A stretch of DNA of 64,000 nucleotides from Vicia villosa. Its lineage: Eukaryota > Streptophyta > Magnoliopsida > Fabales > Fabaceae. Made by a program: the position numbers and the translations under genes. Where the stretch lies: contig NW_026705411.1 of assembly GCF_029867415.1 (NCBI RefSeq), positions 62,001 to 126,000 on the forward strand. Direction: 5' to 3'. Positions within the stretch are counted from its first letter, which is position 1. Each line of letters starts with the position of its first letter. Of this stretch, positions 46,486 to 58,880 are shown piece after piece. The notes under the pieces were generated by a model. The model saw only the letters and a list, made by a program, of their open reading frames with translations, was not told the DNA's origin and searched no databases.

Positions 46486-47713
46486 TGTAATACGGTGGGA
46501 GAACTGACTTTTTGAAGTGTCGCGGATAGCAAGAGTCTCCACCGACTTTTATTTTACCCAATTTGGAAGGGCAAAAAGAACAGAAAGACCTTATTAAAAA
46601 GACTTGAGTTCGGGGGGTAGGTTATACAAAGGGAATGTGTAAGCACCCTTTGTATCCATGGTTATCCATAAGCTCTTAATTTCTTAGCTCACTTGTTTGT
46701 TTGAAATGTTTGAAAGAGTGTCGTGTGTGAATTGAAAAGATTTTTTGAATAAGAACTTTAACTTGTAAATAAGTGTAGCCTTTTGGAAATTGTTTGAAAA
46801 GGAGGTGTGAAAAGAATTTTGAATTTTGAATTGATTGTGAGCAAGAAGTTAAGAGCTACCTACCCTAAGTTTATCTTTCTTGTTCTTTAAGTCTTTCGTT
46901 TGAAAGGGCTATCCATACCATAAGGAGGGTAGGTAGTCTTTTCATTGGATTTGAAAAGGGTCATAGAGAATTATCGTTCGCCATAAGGCTATCCATACCA
47001 TAAAGAGGGTAGGAAGTCTTAGGGAAAGATTTTTAAATAAAAAAACAAATTAATTTTATAAAAAAATATTTTTAGAGTGATTTATGAAAATAACATGAAT
47101 TTTATGGTTTTAGAAAAAAAAAAGATTAAGGTTTTAGTGAAAATTTAAATAATAAAACAATAAACCAATAATTAGAAAAATGAATTAAAGAAAAACCAGA
47201 ATTTGATCTGATATGGTGTGGCTGGAGGTCCATGGGATGCCAATGGGGTTTTCAAAGAGGCAAAAGCTTTATGCCCTAACAATGGTAAACCCATATTCCT
47301 GCACCTCTCCTCTTTAGCCAAAGGAAGTACCTACAAAAATAGGATAATAATAATAATAATAATAATAATAACATAATAAAAATAATAATAGTATAATAGT
47401 AACAGTAACAATAATATAATAATAATAATAGAAGCAATTAGCAAAAATATTACTAATAATAATAATTATAATAAAAAAAGGTTAGTAATGATAATAGTTA
47501 TAATAATAAAATAAAAAATATTATAAAAGGGTTTGACCTCATATAATCTACAATTTCCCTAAGAAATAAAGAAGGGTTCAGAAAGTTACATCATGGCTAA
47601 AAGGGCAAAAATCTCTACGGGTTTAAAAAAAAGATATAATTGTAAAAACATAAATTTAAAATAAAATGTAGCAACAATGTCCAAAACAAGGATTTTAAAA
47701 AACAGGCCTCAGG
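46486..47713 (-). repeat. LTR-B fragment
   Basis: On the plus strand it starts TGTAATACGGTGGGAG with the family hairpin at 46624-46655. It runs for 1228 bases, including a TAA-triplet run at 47342-47378, and is cut at 47714 by element 3. No gene. Confidence 0.75.
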
Positions 47714-50700
47714 TGTCATACCCCAAATTTGTCCTACCCCTAACTTCTAACTGGCTTTAGTTTCATACTCATGTGCATCCCTCCATTAGGTCATCTAACA
47801 CTTTGCATTCATTCATCAAATAAACTTCTAAAGCGTGGGATCTAAGGTTTCACAACATCCAGGGTTTCTACATTATGCAAACTTATTCACAAGAGAAGTT
47901 CATCGTTCATGGATTAAAGCACTCTCTGTATGCTTGGGATTATCAGATAAGTCCTGATGTTTGGGCCTTATGATCATCTGGGGGGTTTTGCTGATCATTT
48001 GGGCTATTCATCATTTACGGAGTGGCTTCATTATTCTTTGTAATACAATTCTTTCTATTGGGCTTCACTCGGATTCTTTGAACTTGGACACTCCCCGTTG
48101 ATTGGGAATTGATGTTCACATCCTTGTGTTCGATCCTAGAATTCACTTTGATTATTTGTGTTACAAGCGAATTTTGTGCAAGATTCCAGTGAAACATGGT
48201 GGACTTTGTATGTCTTTATAAGTCTGAAAAGCATAAGGTGAAACTTGGATTTTTTGGCTAATATGGAAGGCTGACTCACTGACCAAAGGTTCACATTAAG
48301 TTTTTGTGGTTCCCCATCTCATGGATGCTAAGGCTCATTTAATATCACAAGTTGGAGAAAGGTTTGAAAATTCAAAAAAAGATCATTGGAGGGAATTCTT
48401 CTCAAATACAAAGCCATTGAATCGCATGGAGACGTCACTTGGAATTCAGGAGAGTACAAAAGAATACAATTCAAATCCTTTGTTTTTTTAAAGCATGTCT
48501 CAGACCCCATTATATCAATCCCATATCAATATCCATTCATCACACATCTTACACATACCATGAGACTTAGAAGAAAATCATTTCTCTACATAACACTTCA
48601 AGTCATTCTAATACACCATTTACATTACACATCAAAACCATATCCATTACAAAAATCAAACTACAAAAAGAATTACACAAAAATATTGTTAGCCTATTGT
48701 TCCTAATCTTAGGCTCCACTAATCTTCATTCATGATCAACTCCTTTCTATTAGCATCTTCAAACTCAGTACCAAAATCCAGCTTTAACCTCCACTTTTTC
48801 TTCATGAAACCTGCAGCATTATAACCATAACACCAATTCAGAATTAGCATAACAGAAAAACATGTTAATAACTAACCTCCTAACTGTGTTAACATCTCCT
48901 AATAGTTTCAAAACTAACATAACCAGAATCACTAACCATTTAATACACATCCCAATTCATTCCAAAACAGCCCCGTTAACATTCATCAACATAAACCATA
49001 CATTCCCTATTCAAAACCAAATGACTAACCTTCAGCTCATATTTCACATTACAAACAAAACATAACAGGCTGCCAGTCTAAACATCCATACCAAAAACGG
49101 TCCCTACACAATTACCATATAAACTCCTAACAGCTACAAATTTTATACCTCTATCCATTTCATATTCACATAGAAACAACCACAATAAACTCAAACCAAA
49201 AAATCACATAATACTGTACCGATTCAACATCACTCATCACCAGGAAGTTTGTCCAAAACCAACAGCCTTCTACCATTCATATGGCCTAGACTAATATTGA
49301 GACAGAAATGGCATCAGCCCATAACAGGTTCAAGATTTACTACCTGCATTATATCAAAACCTTTCAGTCCCGACGGTTCTATCAAATTGTCTAAAACAAA
49401 CGCATTTCAATGAGCATCAGATTCATAAGAGGACCAAGCTGGGAACGAATAAATACCCATTCATTCACCTGTTTGCATTGCCAAGACCTGCATCATCATA
49501 AATGAACCAGCCTTCAAACAAATTCACTGCCTCATGAAAATAGAACCGGTTCACAAAATCAGAAAAAAGACTCAATAACAGCTCAACGATTCAACAATTA
49601 CCGCTTGCGTCGAGTACTGCCAACAGGTCATCATCACAATAAAAAAAATCCAATGAGAAGGGCCTAGCATCAGAAACAGAACAGGATAAGCAAAGAAGGA
49701 AGGTCAGAAAAAATATTCATTAAACTCCAACTAGTTTTGAATCTCTTAACAACTAATCCCAACTGTCATAACTAACCAAAAACAGAAATAACAACCTTCT
49801 AACTGAATTGAACTCCCTAGTCAGCACCCGAACCTAGCTCATCACATTCTCTATATAACCACCCTTCACTCCATAATTCAAACTACACGCCCATTTCTAC
49901 TCTTGACCATCACCTTCTCCATTCTCTCATAACCTCTCATCCATCAATCACCAACCTTCACTTCAATCTCTCACCATCATCATCTTCATCTCTGCGACTC
50001 CATCACCTTCTTCATCATTCATCTCTCTCCCTTACCTCCACCAAAAGCTCACCAATCCACCATTGATAGAGCATCAACATCTGAAGCTCTTATCAATTGA
50101 GCTCAGCCACCACCTCACCACAACCTCACTTGCAACTCTCATCGTCATCACCTCCAATCCGCTCATTCTCACGCGCAAGAACCAGCAACAACATCACACA
50201 GAAAAGGAAGAAAGAAGAAGATGAAGAAGAAAGAAGATTCGTAGAAGGAAGAGAATAAGAGATCAAGAACTTACTCGATTTCGCGTTTATTTCGCAATTT
50301 CGTCGCCGGAGCCTCCTCTCTTGATTTCTTCAGCCATTGACTCGTGTAAATCACTCCAGGTAAGCCTCACGAACATCCTTTCATTCTACGATTCGAGCAT
50401 CACGCGTCTTCATGCTATGATTTCATCATCGATTCATTTTTGTCACTACCGGTTCATAGATTATGTCTTCATGAGTAATTCCCCTATGGCATCGGCGCGT
50501 GATCCTCCGTTTTGAGCGTGTAATTTCATCTTGAAAGTTTTAGGGTTTTGCTGTTAGATTAGATTTAAGGAGATGAAAGAGGAGATTGAAACGAGAATCT
50601 GAGTGCAAGATGAGAGAGCGAATCGAAGAGAGTGAGGACGAGAGAGGGGAGGGTGGTGTGATGATGGCCGCTCGGAGAAGGAAGCTTCTCTGGCGCTGTT

Positions 50701-52330
50701 CGCCGCCGTCGCGTGCTTGAGAGATGAAAACGAGAGCGGGAGCCTGAGTGGAATTGGGAACGTCGCATTTTTACCCTAGCCCCTTTCTTATTTCATTTTA
50801 ATTAGTGATAGAATTAATCTCAGAATTAACTTTTAATTGAATGTGATTAATTAGGAACTAACTGAGTTTAGCTAATATTTACTCAGGTTAATTGGATTAA
50901 GAAACCTTAACTAAAATCTAATTGAACCAACATAATTTCTGATGAATCTACCTTGGGCCGTTTCGCTATTCACACCTCCACGTGGCCCGTATGCTTTTTG
51001 ACAATTCTGAAACACAATAACAAAATCACCATGGGCCGAAAATGATGCTATTCACCCCTCCTGTAGGCCCAAAACGCCATTTTGGCATGCTATAACAAAA
51101 TTCTCCTGGGCCAGTCCTTTGGGCCCTGCGCCCATTACTATTCACCACCATGAAATTCAGTTTTGCGCCCCTGTTTACATTTTTATTTTAGATTTTATTA
51201 ATTTCTTTTGCCAATTTCTTTTAGGTGATAAATGCTAATTTTCTTCCTATCATTTTTAGACCTTCAAACACAATTGTTGACACATAAAAATGTTCATAAA
51301 AAAATAGTAATTGAAGGCTATTTCTTTTAGTCTTTTTAATTGTTGCAATTCAATTTTTTCCCATAAAAAATCAATAAAAATAATAGTGCTTTTAATTCAC
51401 TTTTGTGCTATATTTTGACTTGTTCTTTTTCATGCCTTTATGCTATTTTCAATATTCTACTTAGTGCCTTATTTTCATGTTCCTTTTAATCCTAACCTTA
51501 GGTAGAAACCATGATAATATTAGGTAGAAATTCCCATTCATATTAGGCTAGTTTACTTAGGCTAGTTTCTTTTTCTTTTACAACATAAAACATCTAAAAA
51601 TACTCAAATAAAATCCCTTTAAAAAATACAAAGAAAACATTAAAAAAACATTAATAAAAAAGTGAAAATCATTAAAAAGGGAATGGAAGCTTGGATTTCC
51701 CTTCCTTTAGGGAATCATTCGAGTGCTTAGATCTCCCTTACTTTAGGGTTCCATTCGGGCGTAAGTTCCCAAATTCTAAAAGACACAAACCAAAGAGTAA
51801 CTCGAGTTTCCCTTGCTTTAGGGATTTCCTCGAAACGCTCAAAATCACTCTCTAACCTCCTTTCTTAAGGGCATTGTTATCTCCGCTCTATTGCATCCTA
51901 GGTCGATCCCTTATGCAAGAGCGCGAGCGTTAACTCCGCCCAACTAAAAAACACAAAAACAAACAGAAAATCTTGAGCCGAACTACGGCGCTCTGATTCC
52001 TGAAAAGGATACGTAGGCATCAAGTCGCGGGGCTTGAACGAGCACATTCGTAAATATTCCTTCTTTTCCCCGTATTTCCTTTGCATTCATTCGCATGTAG
52101 GCATAGACATAGTACACACCCTTTAGATAGAAACAAACATAGGTGGATACCATCGAGTACGATGGGCGCGAGGGGTGCTAGTACCTTCCCCTTGCGTAAC
52201 CGACTCCCGTACCTTGATTCTGTGGTCGCAAGACCCTGTTCCTTCCTTTGTTAGGTTTGCTGATATTCCTTTCCCTTATGGGATAAATATATTGGTGGCG
52301 ACTCTGTTCATTTTTCGCGAGCGTGGGACA
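47714..52330 (+). repeat. 5' LTR of element 3 (4617 bp)
   Basis: Starts TGTCATACCCCAAATTTGTC and ends GCGTGGGACA (TGTC/GACA inverted ends). TATATAA at 49852-49858. It is a different family from element 1/2, although the first 11 bases agree. U5 contains TGGCGACTCTG at 52296-52306, repeated in the primer site 27 bases further on. Short open frames at 48015-50515 also occur in the 3' LTR and are not genes. Confidence 0.9.
49852..49858 (+). promoter_or_regulatory. TATA box of element 3 5' LTR
   Basis: TATATAA, conserved in the 3' LTR at 61344-61350. It is followed by a C/T-rich stretch (CACCCTTC, CATCACCTTC) common in plant leaders. Promoter role inferred. Confidence 0.55.
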
Positions 52331-52332
52331 AC

Positions 52333-52350
52333 TGGCGACTCTGCTGGGGA
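52333..52350 (+). promoter_or_regulatory. Primer-binding site, Ogre type
   Basis: TGGCGACTCTGCTGGGGA, two bases after the LTR end; identical to elements 1 and 2. Confidence 0.92.
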
Positions 52351-53358
52351 ACCTAAGCGAGTCGATCCTAGCCTTTGTTTGTTGTTTCTTTTATTGGGTG
52401 TTTATTTATTTGTTTATATGTTTACATCTTGTATATATGTTTGCATATCATGTCTATTTTCCTGCTTGCATATCATGTTTACTTTCCGCATGCATCTGGA
52501 CTATATTATGGGTCCCCGTGGGGGCCACATATTTTTCTGCTTTGTTTTGCAGGTGGGGGGTTTGTGTGAGGTAAAAGGCCCACTACCCAGGCCAGTGACA
52601 CATAGGATTAGCGTGGATGCTCATGTTGACTCCCGTAGCGCTTGCTATGATCGAGCTTGACATGGGGTACCACAACTGGGCGAGGTTCTTTCATGGAACA
52701 CTGTGTCTGGCACGCTTGTTGCCTCAAACACTTTGTACCCCATGGGAACTGTAGACCCTAGTGACCATTAGGGATCACTTGTCCGTGTCTAGACTTCATA
52801 CCTGTGAGATTGGAGTGGGACAGGAAACCTTGGCTCCTACATACCATTGCTTCTTCAAAGTTTGAGGTCGGACCTTTATTTGGTATGTTCTCATGGTGCT
52901 TGATATTCTGGTATTTCAAAAAGGCGTCGAACCTTTGATCCTGTGACATTTGGCCTGTACAGAGGTTTCACATCAGTTATTCAGAGGATTGTGCGGTGGT
53001 TACTAAGATTATATGGACCTTGATCCCATGCTTTGCATTACATAACATCATTGCTTTATCCACTTCATTTGTGGGGGATCCTAAAGTCTATTTCCATAAA
53101 AAAAGGAAAAAAGAAATAAAAAAAAGAGAAGATATCATATAAAATAAAGCCTTGATTTCAAAAAGGAGATAAAAAGAAATAAAAGTATATGAAAAGACTT
53201 TATGGTTCTCCACAAATGAAACATTGCATTCATATCATATTGCATTCCATGGTTCCGTATCAGAAGCTAATTGGGGTCCCTTTCAACAGATTTCTGCTTC
53301 ATCATCAAAGCTGACTTCCCTACACCCGTATCATACGAGGATTAATCAGAGGAGAATC
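52351..53358 (+). other. Element 3 leader
   Basis: About 1 kb between primer site and gag. A T-rich stretch (52372-52470) is followed by G-rich sequence (52500-52570), then an A-rich run (53095-53180). The open frame at 52175-52660 spans the LTR/leader boundary and has no recognisable domain. There is no ORF1. Confidence 0.6.
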
Positions 53359-54657
53359 ATGGACCGTCTTGAACAAAATCAGGCGGAACTTTGTAAGGAC
53401 ATGGATACTATGGGGGAGAGGATGACCCAACTCTTGGAGACTCTCAATGCTATCGTTCGGGGGCAAGAAGAGCTCAGACAAAGTGTTTCTAAGTTGACTA
53501 AGGATACTCCGACTACTGTTGCTAATGGGGGATCAAAACCCGTGCATGTGGAAATTCCTAACAAGGAGGACTCACATCATGAGAACGATTCCGAACTTGA
53601 AGCCTTCAAGTTCCCGATTGAGGAAAATGAGAGAAAGTTCCATCTCTTGGAAGAAAGGTTGAATGCTTTAGAAGGTCGAAGCTCCTCAGGTTTAAATGCT
53701 TTTGATTTGTGCCTAGTGCCTGATATTAAGATTCCTGCTAAGTTCAAAGTTCCCGGTTTTGAGAAATACAAGGGTATCACTTGTCCGATGAGTCACATCA
53801 AGGCATTCTGCAACAAGATGGCTCCGTATGCAGAAAATGATAAGCTTCTCATGCACTTCTTCCAAGATAGCCTAAGTGGGGCATCCCTTGAATGGTATAC
53901 AAGACTTGAACGAACCCATGTCCGCACATGGGATGAATTAGCAGAGGCTTTTCTCAAGCATTACAAGTACAACAGTGACATGACTCCTACTAGAATACAA
54001 CTTCAAAGTTTAACTCAGAAGGTGGATGAGTCTTTTAAGGAGTATGCACAAAGATTGAGAGAATTAGCTTCCAGAGTCCAACCTCCTCTTTTGGAACGAG
54101 AGCTTGGAGACATGTTCATGAATACTCTAAAAGATCCCTATCTGAACATGATGATTGGATGTGCTTCCTCCGAATTCTCAAATTTGGTTGTCGTAGGAGA
54201 ACGAATTGAAAGCGCCTTAAGGATGGGTAAAATCCAGGATATTGCTAATGTTTCCGAATTCACTGAAGAAGAGAAAAGTGAAACAAATGCAGTTTTAGAG
54301 AATGGAGAAGTGGAAATCCCTGCTTATCCTCAGGTTCATGTTCTTAACTATCACCAAAATTACCAACAACAAGGTCCACAAAGGCCGAGAAGACCCCCGA
54401 GAAAGATTGACCCGATCCCTATGACTTATAGTCAACTACTCTCTCGTTTACTCAATGAATCCTTGGTCGAACTAAGGGAGGCTAAGCCCCCTCCAACACC
54501 GATTCCTCAAGGATATGACTTAAATGCAAAGTGCGAGTACCATTCTGGGACATCTGGACATTCAACTGAGGATTGCAATATTTTGAAACACAAAGTTCAA
54601 GATCTCATTGACTCCAAAGCGATATCATTCACTCCAAATGGTCTTCACATAAATTGA
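53359..54657 (+). CDS. gag: Gag of element 3
   Basis: 432 residues from the ATG at 53359 (MDRLEQNQAELCKDM), chosen because coiled-coil sequence begins there; the frame is open from 53224 with an unrelated leader. Order: coiled coil (1-50), an acidic stretch (75-105), the Gag core (LSGASLEWYTRLERTHVRTW, then RVQPPLLERELGDMFMNTL), a Pro-rich basic stretch (QRPRRPPRK), and a knuckle-like CEYHSGTSGHSTEDC near the end. It stops at GLHIN, where autonomous Ogre Gag continues into protease. It is intact, in keeping with recent activity, and would supply capsid only. It is clearly related to, but diverged from, Gag of elements 1 and 2. Confidence 0.92.
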   Translation: MDRLEQNQAELCKDMDTMGERMTQLLETLNAIVRGQEELRQSVSKLTKDTPTTVANGGSKPVHVEIPNKEDSHHENDSELEAFKFPIEENERKFHLLEERLNALEGRSSSGLNAFDLCLVPDIKIPAKFKVPGFEKYKGITCPMSHIKAFCNKMAPYAENDKLLMHFFQDSLSGASLEWYTRLERTHVRTWDELAEAFLKHYKYNSDMTPTRIQLQSLTQKVDESFKEYAQRLRELASRVQPPLLERELGDMFMNTLKDPYLNMMIGCASSEFSNLVVVGERIESALRMGKIQDIANVSEFTEEEKSETNAVLENGEVEIPAYPQVHVLNYHQNYQQQGPQRPRRPPRKIDPIPMTYSQLLSRLLNESLVELREAKPPPTPIPQGYDLNAKCEYHSGTSGHSTEDCNILKHKVQDLIDSKAISFTPNGLHIN

Positions 54658-57418
54658 AAGGTTCATGGGGCTCCCGATCGAGGGATAAGCAAGACCTGGT
54701 CTATCTTGAGCATTGCGCCATTTGCATTGCTCGAATCCCTTATAGCATTACAAATTTTGGGGTGACTTGTCAGATTCTTTTTTCCATGTGGTAATCAAGA
54801 GTGTTCTACAGAATGCTTCTCATTCTCAAGTTGCTTCCCCGTTTGTTGGAACTTCAATTGGTTAAGATTCTAGTGTTGGGTCTTCTTCACCACAAGTAGT
54901 TCTCTTGAGTTTGATGATCATACAAGATTCTTTCCATTTATGATGGCGATTACTACTCTAGCAACTATGCTTGGGGCTCCCGCACGAGGGATAAGCAAGA
55001 CGTACTCTTATCTTGAGCATTGCATCACTCGCATTGCTCGAATCCCTAAAGTAACACAAAATTTACAACTCTTGGGTGACTTTGTAGGAGTTTTCTTCTG
55101 AAGTAATTTGAAGTGTTTGAAAAGAACCGCAAAAAGTATTCAAGATCAACAAGTCCAGACGGAGTCAAGCCTCCTCAACTATGGCAATCATCAATTCATT
55201 TCTGCATTCTCATTTATAGTTTTCCTTGTTTTGTTAAATGTTTCTTCCATGTAAAACTTGTTTGTTTTTTTATAAAAATAAAAATACATTGCATATGCTA
55301 GTTTCGAATCAATCCATTCGTGTTCACTCATATATTTCTGTCTATCGATATCAAACTCTTGATTAAGCAAAAATATCAAAAGGAGAATGATGAAAATATA
55401 ATAAATGCAAAAATCTCTAATTATGTGCTTTTGAATAAAACCCCGCTGAGGATATACAGGCATTGTTTCTAATCCCCAAACACTGGAGATATAAGGGAGA
55501 TAGACCCTCGTTAACCCCTTTGAGCCTTGAAGTAGGAGTTTCTTTTCTATACCAAAGAAAAAACCCTCACATTTAACCCAGGGGCAGGGTAGCGTTCAAT
55601 TAATCTGATCGAGCAATCAAAATTCATCAGGAGTGTCCATCCAAGGATACAACAATGGTTATCTTTCAAAAGGTTGAGAAAAACCAATATCACGATGGTA
55701 ATCCCTCATCAATCAAAGAATGAGGCAGTCACAATCACTCCCACAAGTCAGAGATTCAGGATCACACGACTTATTCAAAAAAGAAAGGATTGAAAAAAAG
55801 AGAGCCCGCTAAGTCAACAACTCGAAAATAAGTGACTTAGGCAAAAATTAGGGCATCCCGCTGGACTCCAAAATAAAATTCAAAAGAATTTGTCCAGGCA
55901 AAAGTTAGGGAAACAAAAAGAAAACAAAGCAGAAGCGAAAAACGAGGATTACAAAATAAAGGTCCTCATCAAAGGAACAAAGTCGTGTGATCAGACACCA
56001 AAAAACGAAAGGTAAAGTGACTGCCATATCCAAGAACTTCATTGATTCCTCAACCATCTCAAAATCCTCTTGAAGGATGAACGCTCGTATCAGGTTAAGC
56101 TGAACTTAGGACTGGAGAACATCACGAAGAATGGGTGGGTTAGGTTAGACTTTGAGCCTTAAATCCTTTCTTTCTAAAACCGTGAACCAGGCCACGTTAC
56201 AACCCTTAAAAGACCTAATTGAAGCAGGGTTTATTTCAAAAGCAAGATTGTGTAAAACTGACTCCTAGATGTTTGCTTACCATTTATGTTGATATCGATA
56301 TGACAAATAATTCAAACACTGAATGTCACAACTTTGTTTTAATAACTTTGATCTCGATGCTAGCATAAGCATTGCATTAGGATTATCATCTTCAAAACAA
56401 ATATCTTTTACTTATGAATAAACACTTGACATCAAGGAAGATCAAACAATGAACAACTGCAGAAAAAAGTTGATCGATTCCATGAGCCATTCACTTCAAA
56501 GACTGATTACTCCAAGGGGCAAGTTGTGTGAAGACCATGTCAACTGAGGCATCCATTCAAGCTTCCATCAATCTGGGGCAATCAAGTCGAGGAATCTCTC
56601 TTGGGTTCAACCAATCTGGGGCAGTTACGTCGAGATTTGACAAATCTCTCCGAGGATCCTTTGAGGAGAATTCCTCCATAAGTCATGAAGCTTGAGGCAC
56701 AATCTTCTGAGTTTTATTGTCCTCTCCCTAATCATAGGAGTTTATTTCTCCTGGAACTTTGGCCTCTCCCCAAGCACCTGAGTTTATTTCTCATGGGAGT
56801 TGTTCCACTTCCTCAACCTGATCACCTTATCTGAATTTCTCATCCTCAACATGGTGAATCGAGGGAATCTCCTCAAGCTCACCATCCCCAAGCAATTCAA
56901 GATGTAGGGAAAGTCAAATGAAGTCACTTCCTCCCCAACGAAGCTACATTTCAATCCTCAGTGCATTTGCCAATGATCTTTGATACTATAAGGTTTCCAA
57001 CACCGATTCATATTGGCATCTCAAGACAACAAGCAACGGACCCCAATAATCATGCTTCTCCATCACTCTAACGCCTTCATTTGGCACTCTGCATATAGTG
57101 TTCAGTGCATATAACATTGCATCCTCAAAAGCGTAGCATATCCGTCAAAGCGGATCATTACGCCATAGAAAAATTCAAACATGCATACAAAGCATAAGCC
57201 AGATAATACAAATCAGCACCCAATCGAGACAATGATACTTCCCCACATAAAAAGTTGTCCTTACAAACTCCAATTGATATCTGCTACTACATTACAAATC
57301 TCCTTATGCCACGGTGCCGATACCTGGTATCCTTAATCCCCAAAAGAAGTCTCATTTTCTCTCCCCAATGTGGATCGAATACAATGTCTTTCTTCGTCAG
57401 AATCATTGTCTCTGAGGT

Positions 57419-57890
57419 TATTTCCCGTGTGCTGCATGCAGATTAGAGCGTGAATGAGGGTGGGCATTCAACCCATCTCATTTTTCAACCGTTTGAATAA
57501 CCATACTTGGTGTGTGGCAATTCGAACGATTGCCGCTCTTGAAGAGTTACACCCCGCCTTTTGGTCTGAAAGATTAATGTAATTCTTATGCTTCGCAAAC
57601 ATCAGTATCTCCGTAATTCCCAGTGGTTACTTCCATCTTCTTGTCAAGTCTAGTCGTCACTAGTCTTGTCGTGGTTATTTCCCGTGTGCTGCGTGCAAAT
57701 TAGAGTGCGAATGAGGGTGGGCATTCAACCCATCTCATTTTTCAATCGTTTGAATAACCATACTTGGTGTGTGGTAACTCGAACGATTGCCACTCTTGAA
57801 GAGTTACACCCCGCCTTTGGCCTGAGGGATTAATGTAATTCTTATGCTTCGCAAGCATCAACATCTTCGTGATTATGTCTTTTGATCGAG
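57419..57890 (+). repeat. Tandem duplication of about 256 bp
   Basis: Two copies starting TTATTTCCCGTGTGCTGC (57419 and 57676), sharing GGTGGGCATTCAACCCATCT and GAAGAGTTACACCCCGCC, with roughly 20 differences. Confidence 0.85.
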
Positions 57891-58015
57891 TCTAGTCGTC
57901 ACTAGTCTTCGCGGTCCCTTTCCCTCGTACGGGAAAACTTTTTAGATCCAACCCCCGTGTTGTGTATCCTTTGCCTTCCGTCCTGGCAAACCATTTCAAA
58001 ACTAATTCCCAATCC

Positions 58016-58404
58016 CCAACCTCAGTGTTGATATTAATTCTTTCTTCCCTCGACCTCAGTGTCGATACCTTTCCTTTTTCAACCTCAGTGTTGATGTCTA
58101 TCCTTTCCTTGTCCAACCTCAGTGTTGATGCCTATCATTCCTCCGCCGACCTCTGCGTCGATGCCAATCGTCATTCACAACCTCAGTGTTGATGTTTATC
58201 TTTTCTCGTCCCAACCTCAGTGTTGATGTCCTCGACCTCAGTGTCGACGCCTTTCCTTTCACAACCTCAGTGTTGACGTCCTCGACCTCAGTGTCGACGC
58301 CTTTCCTTTCACAACCTCAGTGTTGATGTTCCCCAACCTCAGTGTTGATATGCTCCAACCTCAGCGTTGATGTCCTCCAACCCCAGTGTTGATGTTTATC
58401 CTTT
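58016..58404 (+). repeat. Minisatellite of CAACCTCAGTGTTG / CGACCTCAGTGTCG hairpins
   Basis: Fourteen copies of a 14-base inverted-repeat core separated by variable spacers. Ten copies have arms CAAC/GTTG and four have CGAC/GTCG; no copy mixes the two. Confidence 0.88.
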
Positions 58405-58412
58405 CTTTCAAT

Positions 58413-58880
58413 TCTTGTGGATCGTAGGTCCGTTGACCTTATCCTCATCTTTTTCATTTCTTGTGGATCGTAGGTCCGTTGACCTTATCCTCATCTTTTT
58501 CATTTCTTGTGGATCGTAGGTCCGTTGACCTTATCCTCATCCTTTCAATTCTTGTGGATCGTAGGTTCGTTGACCTTATCCTCATCTTTTTCATTTCTTA
58601 TGGATCGTAGGTCCGTTGACCTTATCCTCATCTTTTTCATTTCTTGTGGATCGTAGGTCCGTTGACCTTATCCTCATCTTTTTCATTTCTTGTGGATCGT
58701 AGGTCCGTTGACCTTATCCCCATCTTTTTCATTCTTGTGGATCGTAGGTCCGTTGACCTTATCCTCATCTTTTTCATTTCTTGTGGATCGTAGGTCCGTT
58801 GACCTCATTTTCATCTTTTTCAATTCTTGTGGGTCGTAGGTCCGTTGACCTTGCCCTAGTTTCGAGTCACGGATCGTAGG
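58413..58880 (+). repeat. 46-bp tandem repeat, about ten copies
   Basis: The unit starts CTTGTGGATCGTAGGTCCGT and contains the small inverted repeat AGGTC-CGTT-GACCT. Copies are nearly identical; the last is partial. Confidence 0.9.

Noticed and set aside
48306..48706. Small ORFs, each present twice (also at 59800-60200)
   Set aside because: They are duplicated because they lie in the two LTRs of element 3. No domain, and several overlapping frames are open.
52175..52660. 161-codon open frame
   Set aside because: It spans the LTR end, the primer site and the leader; composition follows T-rich and G-rich runs. Not a gene.
58413..58880. CRISPR-like array
   Set aside because: Copies abut directly without unique spacers, in plant retroelement sequence. 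It is a tandem repeat.
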